Source: Clostridia bacterium | GTDB taxonomy: Bacteria; Bacillota; Clostridia; Oscillospirales; Acutalibacteraceae | Length of the DNA stretch: 64,000 bases | Reading direction: 5' to 3' | Assembly: GCA_024404145.1 (NCBI GenBank) | Contig: JAKSQK010000003.1 | Location: 1 to 64,000, forward strand | Shown: positions 59,060 to 64,000 of the stretch, piece by piece | How positions within the stretch are numbered: position 1 is the stretch's first letter | Layout: each line of letters starts with the position of its first letter | Program-made: the position numbers and the translations under genes | The notes under the pieces: model-generated | Told to the model about the DNA's origin: nothing | What the model saw: the letters and a program-made list of their open reading frames with translations, nothing else | Database searches by the model: none

Positions 59060-60493
59060 ATGGATAGTGTAAAACAAGTAAAAGAAATTACTTCTATGGA
59101 AGAAGATTTCGCAAAATGGTATACAGATGTATGCATAAAAGCCGAACTTATTGATTATTCTTCGGTTAAGGGATGCATGATAATAAGGCCGTACGGTTAT
59201 GCGATTTGGGAGAATATCCAAAGCATTATGGACGGTCTTTTCAAAGAAAAAGGCCATGAAAATGTATATATGCCGATGTTTATTCCCGAGAGTCTGCTTC
59301 AAAAAGAGAAAGACCATGTTGAAGGTTTTGCTCCTGAGGTTGCATGGATAACCATGGGCGGAGAGGAAAAACTCGAAGAGCGCCTTTGCGTTCGCCCGAC
59401 TTCCGAAACGCTGTTTTGCGACCATTTTAAGAATGTTGTTCATTCATATAGAGATTTGCCGAAACTTTATAATCAGTGGTGCAGTGTTGTCCGCTGGGAA
59501 AAGACGACAAGACCTTTCCTTCGTTCAAGAGAATTTTTATGGCAGGAAGGCCATACTCTTCACGCAACCGTTGAAGAGGCAAAAGCGGAAACAGAGCAGA
59601 TGCTTAATATTTATGCTCATTTTGCCGAAAAGTATCTTTGTATGCCCGTAATTAAGGGACAAAAGACCGAAAAAGAGCGCTTTGCAGGTGCTGAAGCTAC
59701 CTATACCATCGAGGCATTGATGCATGACGGTAAGGCGCTTCAAAGCGGAACTTCGCATTATTTCGGTGATGGATTTTCGAAAGCATTTGAGGTTACATAT
59801 ACTGATAAAGATAATAAGCAGGTTTTCCCGTATCAAACATCTTGGGGAACAAGCACAAGACTTATAGGTGCAATTATTATGACCCATGGCGACGATAACG
59901 GTCTTGTTCTTCCCCCCGCCGTAGCGCCTATTCAGTCGGTTGTAATACCTATCGCTTCGCATAAGGCGGGTGTCAGCGAAAAGGCGAATGAAATTACCGA
60001 GAGATTAAAAAAGGTATGTCGGGTTAAACTTGATAATTCCGTCCAAACTCCCGGTTGGAAATTTGCCGAATATGAGATGAAGGGCGTTCCTTTGCGTCTT
60101 GAACTCGGACCGAGAGATATAGAAAATAATTGCCTTGTTGCAGTGCGCAGAGATAACGGCGAGAAAATTACCGTTTCGCTCGATGAAATCGAAACCGAAA
60201 TCCCGAAACTTTTGGAAAAGGTAAGCGAGGGGCTTTATAATAAGGCACTCGACCGCCGTGAAAATATGACCTTTGATGCAAAAACACTTGAAGAAATGAA
60301 AAAAATCGCCGACGAAAAGCCGGGATTTATCCGTGCTATGTGGTGCGGCGATAGGGAATGCGAAGATAAACTCAAAGAAGTTGTCGGCGTTACTTCCCGC
60401 TGTATTCCTTTCGAGCAAGACCGTGTTTCCGACACCTGCGTTTGTTGCGGTAAAAAGGCAGAAAAAATGCTCTATTGGGGCAAAGCATATTGA
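59060..60493 (+). CDS. proS: Prolyl-tRNA synthetase, archaeal/eukaryotic-type (short form)
   Basis: 477 residues. Class II motifs are present: [12 protein letters not shown] (motif 1 region), [22 protein letters not shown] (motif 2) and [24 protein letters not shown] (motif 3). The anticodon-binding domain and a C-terminal zinc-like domain with CGDRECED and CVCCGKKA follow, ending in YWGKAY, which is typical of the archaeal/eukaryotic type and differs from the long bacterial ProS with an editing insertion. AAGGTGATT lies 3 bp before the ATG. No T-box precedes it. Confidence 0.93.
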   Translation: MDSVKQVKEITSMEEDFAKWYTDVCIKAELIDYSSVKGCMIIRPYGYAIWENIQSIMDGLFKEKGHENVYMPMFIPESLLQKEKDHVEGFAPEVAWITMGGEEKLEERLCVRPTSETLFCDHFKNVVHSYRDLPKLYNQWCSVVRWEKTTRPFLRSREFLWQEGHTLHATVEEAKAETEQMLNIYAHFAEKYLCMPVIKGQKTEKERFAGAEATYTIEALMHDGKALQSGTSHYFGDGFSKAFEVTYTDKDNKQVFPYQTSWGTSTRLIGAIIMTHGDDNGLVLPPAVAPIQSVVIPIASHKAGVSEKANEITERLKKVCRVKLDNSVQTPGWKFAEYEMKGVPLRLELGPRDIENNCLVAVRRDNGEKITVSLDEIETEIPKLLEKVSEGLYNKALDRRENMTFDAKTLEEMKKIADEKPGFIRAMWCGDRECEDKLKEVVGVTSRCIPFEQDRVSDTCVCCGKKAEKMLYWGKAY

Positions 60494-60502
60494 TAATGTT
60501 TT

Positions 60503-60537
60503 TCCGAAGCAAGTAATTTTTTGCTTCGGATTTTTTT
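60503..60537 (+). terminator. Terminator after proS
   Basis: TCCGAAGCAA pairs with TTGCTTCGGA, followed by TTTTTTT. Confidence 0.9.
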
Positions 60538-60570
60538 GTAAACATTTTGTAACTTTTTAGTCGAAAGTAC

Positions 60571-60599
60571 TTGAAAAATGCTATGAAATTGTGTACAAT
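60571..60599 (+). promoter_or_regulatory. Promoter of the regulator-ftsEX operon
   Basis: TTGAAA (60571-60576), 17-bp spacer, TACAAT (60594-60599). Confidence 0.75.
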
Positions 60600-60653
60600 A
60601 TAAATAATTATAGATATATATTATTATAGTTTATTCCAAACGAGGTGTAAAAA

Positions 60654-61730
60654 ATGTCAAATCGATTATTTCAAGGTGTTATCCAGCAGATGAAGGAGAC
60701 CATTGATAAGACATTCGGAGTTCTTGATGAAACGCAGTGTGTTATCGCTTGTAGCGACCTTTCAAAAATCGGCGAACAGATGGCAATAACTGCCCCTTCA
60801 ACTCCCGAAACCTTTACTGTCGGCGGATATACATTTAAGTCTATCGATTCTTCTCAGGGCGGAGAGTATGTTGTTTTCGTTGAGGGCGATGACATAATAT
60901 CTTCAAAATATGCCGGTGTTTTAGCGGTTGCTTTTTCAAATATTAAATTTTATTATGATGAAAAATATGACCGTGCAAATTTTATCAAAAATGTTATTCT
61001 TGATAATATTTTGCCGGGCGATATAAACTTGAAGGCGAGAGAACTTTACTTTAACAGTGATGTTTCAAGAACTGTTATTTTGGTAAGAACGCTCGAACAA
61101 AACGATGTTTTGCTTTATGATATTCTTCAAAACCTTTTCCCCGATAAAACGAAGGATTTTATTATCAACATTAACGAAACCGATATTGCCATTGTTAAGG
61201 AAACGAGAACGGGGGTTGAATCAAAGGATATTGAAAATTTGGCTTCAACCATTGCCGATACCATTTCGGGCGAACTTTTTGTCCATATCGTTATAGGCAT
61301 CGGAACTACCGTTGATAATATTAAGGACCTTGCCCGTTCCTTTAAGGATGCGCAGGTTGCTCTTGAAGTCGGAAAGGTTTTTGATACCGAGAAGACCATA
61401 ATTTCTTATGATAACCTCGGTATCGCAAGACTTATCTATCAGCTTCCGACAACCCTTTGCGAAACCTTTCTTAAAGAGGTTTTCAAAAGAGGTTCCATTG
61501 ATAGTCTTGACCATGAAACTTTATTTACAATTCAGCGTTTCTTCGAAAACAACCTCAATGTTTCCGAAACATCGAGAAAACTCTTTGTTCATAGAAATAC
61601 CCTTGTTTACCGACTTGAAAAAATCAAGAAAATAACCGGTCTTGACCTTAGAGAATTCGACCATGCGATAGTTTTTAAGATAGCACTCATGGTAAATAAA
61701 TATCTTAAAAGCAATCCGGTTAAATACTAA
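60654..61730 (+). CDS. CdaR/PucR-type transcriptional regulator
   Basis: 358 residues. The C-terminal helix-turn-helix (about 300-350) is SLDHETLFTIQRFFENNLNVSETSRKLFVHRNTLVYRLEKIKKITGLDLR-like, the PucR/CdaR HTH_30 signature. The middle (about 130-280) resembles the GGDEF-like CdaR domain (FVHIVIGIGTTVDNIKDLARSFKDAQVALEVG). The N-terminal sensor region is not recognised. It lies 18 bp before ftsE and probably belongs to the same transcript. GAGGTG lies 7 bp before the ATG. Confidence 0.83.
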   Translation: MSNRLFQGVIQQMKETIDKTFGVLDETQCVIACSDLSKIGEQMAITAPSTPETFTVGGYTFKSIDSSQGGEYVVFVEGDDIISSKYAGVLAVAFSNIKFYYDEKYDRANFIKNVILDNILPGDINLKARELYFNSDVSRTVILVRTLEQNDVLLYDILQNLFPDKTKDFIININETDIAIVKETRTGVESKDIENLASTIADTISGELFVHIVIGIGTTVDNIKDLARSFKDAQVALEVGKVFDTEKTIISYDNLGIARLIYQLPTTLCETFLKEVFKRGSIDSLDHETLFTIQRFFENNLNVSETSRKLFVHRNTLVYRLEKIKKITGLDLREFDHAIVFKIALMVNKYLKSNPVKY

Positions 61731-61748
61731 TTGAAAGAGAGAAATTAA

Positions 61749-62477
61749 ATGTCTGGACAGTCAGTCGATATAACTTCGCCCGAAGCAAACGGCAAACCCG
61801 TTATTGAGTTCAAGGGCGTTTCGAAGACCTATCAAAACGGTACTCATGCGTTAAACGATATCAATATAACGATAAATCAAGGCGAGTTTGTTTTCGTTGT
61901 CGGTTCTTCCGGTGCCGGAAAAAGTACCTTTATGAAACTCATTATGAGAGAAGAAAAGGCAAATACGGGTACGATAACGGTTAACGGCTTCAAACTAAAC
62001 AAACTCAAAAGAAAGAATGTTCCGCTTCTCAGAAGAACGATGGGCATTGTTTTTCAGGACTTCCGTTTAATCCCGAAAATGAATGTTTTTGATAATGTTG
62101 CGTTTGCAATGCATGTTGTCGGCGCTTCGGGCAGAGAAATAAGAAGGGAAGTTTCCAAGGCGCTTAGCGCTGTCGGTCTCGGAGATAAGGCGAGGTCAAT
62201 GCCTAACGAACTTTCGGGCGGTGAGCAACAGAGGGTAGGACTTGCCCGAGCTCTTGTTAATCACCCTGATTTAATCATTGCCGATGAGCCGACGGGAAAT
62301 GTTGACCCGAATATGTCTTATGAAATAGTATCAATGCTTACCGCAATAAATAAGCAGGGCACAACAGTTCTCATGGTAACTCACGACCATAGTTTAGTCC
62401 GTGATTTTAAGCATCGTGTAATTATGCTTGATGGCGGAAGAATCGTTGCCGATAATGCAGCAGGAGGGGACGACTGA
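61749..62477 (+). CDS. ftsE: Cell division ATP-binding protein FtsE
   Basis: 242 residues. Walker A GSSGAGKST, the FtsE-type MGIVFQDFRLIPKMNVFDNVAFAM, signature LSGGEQQR and Walker B LIIADEPTGNVDP are clear. A 15-residue N-terminal extension precedes the usual start. With FtsX it forms an ABC complex that activates wall hydrolases at the membrane. Its last base is the first base of ftsX (ATGA-type overlap). Confidence 0.95.
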   Translation: MSGQSVDITSPEANGKPVIEFKGVSKTYQNGTHALNDINITINQGEFVFVVGSSGAGKSTFMKLIMREEKANTGTITVNGFKLNKLKRKNVPLLRRTMGIVFQDFRLIPKMNVFDNVAFAMHVVGASGREIRREVSKALSAVGLGDKARSMPNELSGGEQQRVGLARALVNHPDLIIADEPTGNVDPNMSYEIVSMLTAINKQGTTVLMVTHDHSLVRDFKHRVIMLDGGRIVADNAAGGDD

Positions 62478-63502
62478 TGAAACTGTCAAGTGTAAAATAT
62501 CTAACAAAAGAAGGTTTCAGAAACACTTGGGCAAACCGTCTTATGTCGGTTGCGTCGGTAGGTGTTTTAGTTGCCTGTATGGTTGCAATTGGTCTTGCAA
62601 TTTTAATTTCCGAAAATGCAAAACTTGCTCTCGGAAATCTCGAAAAACAAAATGTTGTTATGGCATATATGAAAGATTATACTTGGGCGTTTTACAGCGA
62701 TAATGCCAAAGATGCCAAACCTGCCGATTCCTCTTCAAAAGAAAAGGCAGATAAAAACGGTATAAAAAGCAGCGATTATGTTATACATACAAAAGAAGAA
62801 GCCGAACTTCTCTGTTCTGAAATCGAACAGCTCGATAATGTTGAATCGGTTGAGTATATTTCGGGCGAAGAAGGCCTTAAAAGTATGAAAGAGGGAGTAC
62901 TTAAAGACCAAGAACAGTATTTCTCTTTCCTTGACGAAAAATACGGTAATCCGCTTTCGGGCGCCGCAAAAATTACCATGAAGAATATGGAATATTTTGA
63001 TGCAACCCTCGAAAAAATCGAGAATATGGAAGGCATTGATGTTGTTCAGTCGCATGGCGATTTGGCGGAAAAGATATCGGCTATTAAAAATGGTCTTGCC
63101 ATCGCAGGTTTTTGGATAATTTCTATTCTTATGATAATTTCGCTTGTTATCGTTTCAAACACCATAAGAATTACGATGTATAGCCGAAAACTTGAAATAA
63201 GCATTATGAAAGCCGTAGGCGCTACAAACTCTTTTGTAAGAATACCGTTTATAGTTGAAGGTGTTTTATTAGGCGTTATTTCGGCTGTTCTTTCGGAAGG
63301 AATTTTGTATTTCTGTTATAGAGTTGCAACCGAAGCAATAACAAAAACGCTCGGTACAACCGATATTATAATGTATTCCGAATTAGCCCCCGTTTTATTT
63401 ATGATTTTTGTAGGAATAGGCATTGTTGCAGGTGTTGTAGGCAGTGCGATTATGATAAGCAAATATTTGCATAAAGAGGGCAGCGAGTTTGCCGCAATCT
63501 AA
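62477..63502 (+). CDS. ftsX: Cell division protein FtsX
   Basis: 341 residues with four membrane helices: one near 21-46 and three after 205. The extracytoplasmic domain between TM1 and TM2 (about 47-200) carries a Ser/Lys/Asp-rich insertion (DAKPADSSSKEKADKNG) longer than in Bacillus. Conserved VVSNTIRITMYSRKLEISIMKAVGATNSFVR is present. It transmits FtsE ATP cycles to an external coiled-coil hydrolase activator, probably the next gene product. Confidence 0.93.
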   Translation: MKLSSVKYLTKEGFRNTWANRLMSVASVGVLVACMVAIGLAILISENAKLALGNLEKQNVVMAYMKDYTWAFYSDNAKDAKPADSSSKEKADKNGIKSSDYVIHTKEEAELLCSEIEQLDNVESVEYISGEEGLKSMKEGVLKDQEQYFSFLDEKYGNPLSGAAKITMKNMEYFDATLEKIENMEGIDVVQSHGDLAEKISAIKNGLAIAGFWIISILMIISLVIVSNTIRITMYSRKLEISIMKAVGATNSFVRIPFIVEGVLLGVISAVLSEGILYFCYRVATEAITKTLGTTDIIMYSELAPVLFMIFVGIGIVAGVVGSAIMISKYLHKEGSEFAAI

Positions 63503-63515
63503 GGAGATAAACTTT

Positions 63516-64000
63516 ATGAAAAATGGTTTGAAAAAAGCAGTTGCCGTAATTCTTGCTTTCAGTTTTGTGTTTATAACCTCTTTTTCCACTTTGTCGCTGA
63601 CTTCGAGCGAAAGAAGTAAACTCAACAGCGATATCGCAAAACTTCAAAAGGAGTCAAAAGCCATACAGAGCGAAATTAACTCCCTTAAAGCAAAGAAAAA
63701 CAATCAATCTGCTGTTTTGGCGGCAGTAAGAAGGAAGATTGCCAATACTCAGGCGCAGATAAACCGTTGTAATCAGGAAATTTCGGGTATCAATGCCAAA
63801 ATTTCCGCAAATAAGGCAAAAATCAACGAAAAGAATAAGAGTATCGAATCAACAAAATTGCAGTTCAAAAAGCGCCTAAGGGCGATATATATGTCCGAAA
63901 GCGACAGTAATCTTAAATTGTTGCTCGGCGCTGAAAACTTTTCCGATTTTCTTCAACTTTCTCAGCTGACTTCAAGCGTTTCATCAAGAGATAAAGCGAT
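63516..64000 (+). CDS. EnvC/CwlO-like murein hydrolase activator, 5' part only
   Basis: Partial: the reading frame is open to the window edge (at least 161 residues). A signal peptide (VAVILAFSFVFITSFSTLSL, about 8-27) is followed by a long coiled coil (SKLNSDIAKLQKESKAIQSE, NTQAQINRCNQEISGINAK and onward) and the LRAIYMSESDSNLKLLLGAENFSDFL segment typical of EnvC/PcsB/CwlO N-terminal regions. AAGGAG lies 8 bp before the ATG, 13 bp after ftsX. The catalytic domain (LytM or NlpC/P60) lies outside the window. Confidence 0.88.
   Translation, partial: MKNGLKKAVAVILAFSFVFITSFSTLSLTSSERSKLNSDIAKLQKESKAIQSEINSLKAKKNNQSAVLAAVRRKIANTQAQINRCNQEISGINAKISANKAKINEKNKSIESTKLQFKKRLRAIYMSESDSNLKLLLGAENFSDFLQLSQLTSSVSSRDKA

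Noticed and set aside
58922..59443. N-terminal extension of the acyl carrier protein
   Set aside because: The frame is open, but it crosses the acpP promoter and the start of proS on the other strand and is not ACP-like.

Overview
The window looks like chromosome of an anaerobic, endospore-forming, low-to-mid GC Firmicute of the Clostridia, most like an Oscillospiraceae/Ruminococcaceae-type gut or rumen organism. The grounds are sporulation genes (spoIVA, spoIIR, sigG, a bofA-like gene, a pdaA-like deacetylase), rubrerythrin, ferredoxin-dependent 2-oxoacid oxidoreductase, a T-box leader, strong GGAGG ribosome sites and canonical TTGACA/TATAAT promoters. No phage, IS transposase or CRISPR array is visible. 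I could not assign a species.

Layout. 1-900: tRNA-Lys, tRNA-Glu, a lone 5S rRNA and tRNA-Asn, followed by a 171-bp direct repeat that carries a copy of the tRNA-Asn 3' end. 0.9-4 kb: a VOC-like protein, an Sfp-type phosphopantetheinyl transferase and a membrane-anchored beta-helix protein. 4.1-8.8 kb: a MATE transporter fused to a GHKL-like ATPase domain, a GNAT protein, a membrane SpoIIE/PP2C phosphatase and rubrerythrin. 8.8-11.7 kb: amino-sugar catabolism (nagB, ROK kinase, nagA). 11.8-14.1 kb (minus): CapA-like protein and DMT transporter. 14.2-24.2 kb: minimal SufC/SufB pair, rfbB, a small membrane protein, an aminotransferase, secD-secF, bofA-like, rsmA, an unknown protein and an SPFH protein. 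24.2-26.9 kb: thiI, a CinA-like membrane protein and a small-multidrug-export-type protein. 27-28 kb: tRNA-Gly with a duplicated 3' end, then a decayed gene cut by a palindromic MITE-like element. 28-42 kb: polysaccharide deacetylases, glycosyltransferase, spoIVA, FkbM methyltransferase, PAP2 phosphatase, Dabb protein, heterodimeric ABC exporter, spoIIR, ispE and another EamA transporter.

42.3-55.5 kb is the most striking part. A strong promoter and a T-box leader precede ten tightly packed genes: two HTH-cupin-acyl-CoA ligase fusions, a MinD/CobQ-like ATPase, a four-subunit 2-oxoacid:ferredoxin oxidoreductase (ferredoxin, VorB-, VorA- and gamma-type), a LeuA-like protein that has lost its metal ligands but keeps the leucine-sensing domain, a TIM-barrel/ligase fusion, and a leucine dehydrogenase-type enzyme. 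I read it as a starvation-induced route that makes branched-chain amino acids from branched short-chain fatty acids: activation to the CoA ester, reductive carboxylation with reduced ferredoxin, then amination.

55.5-64 kb: sigG (apparently starting at AUU behind a forespore-type promoter), metY-metA (methionine synthesis through O-acetylhomoserine), acpP, an archaeal/eukaryotic-type proS, a CdaR/PucR-type regulator, ftsE-ftsX and the 5' part of an EnvC/CwlO-like hydrolase activator gene that runs off the right edge.
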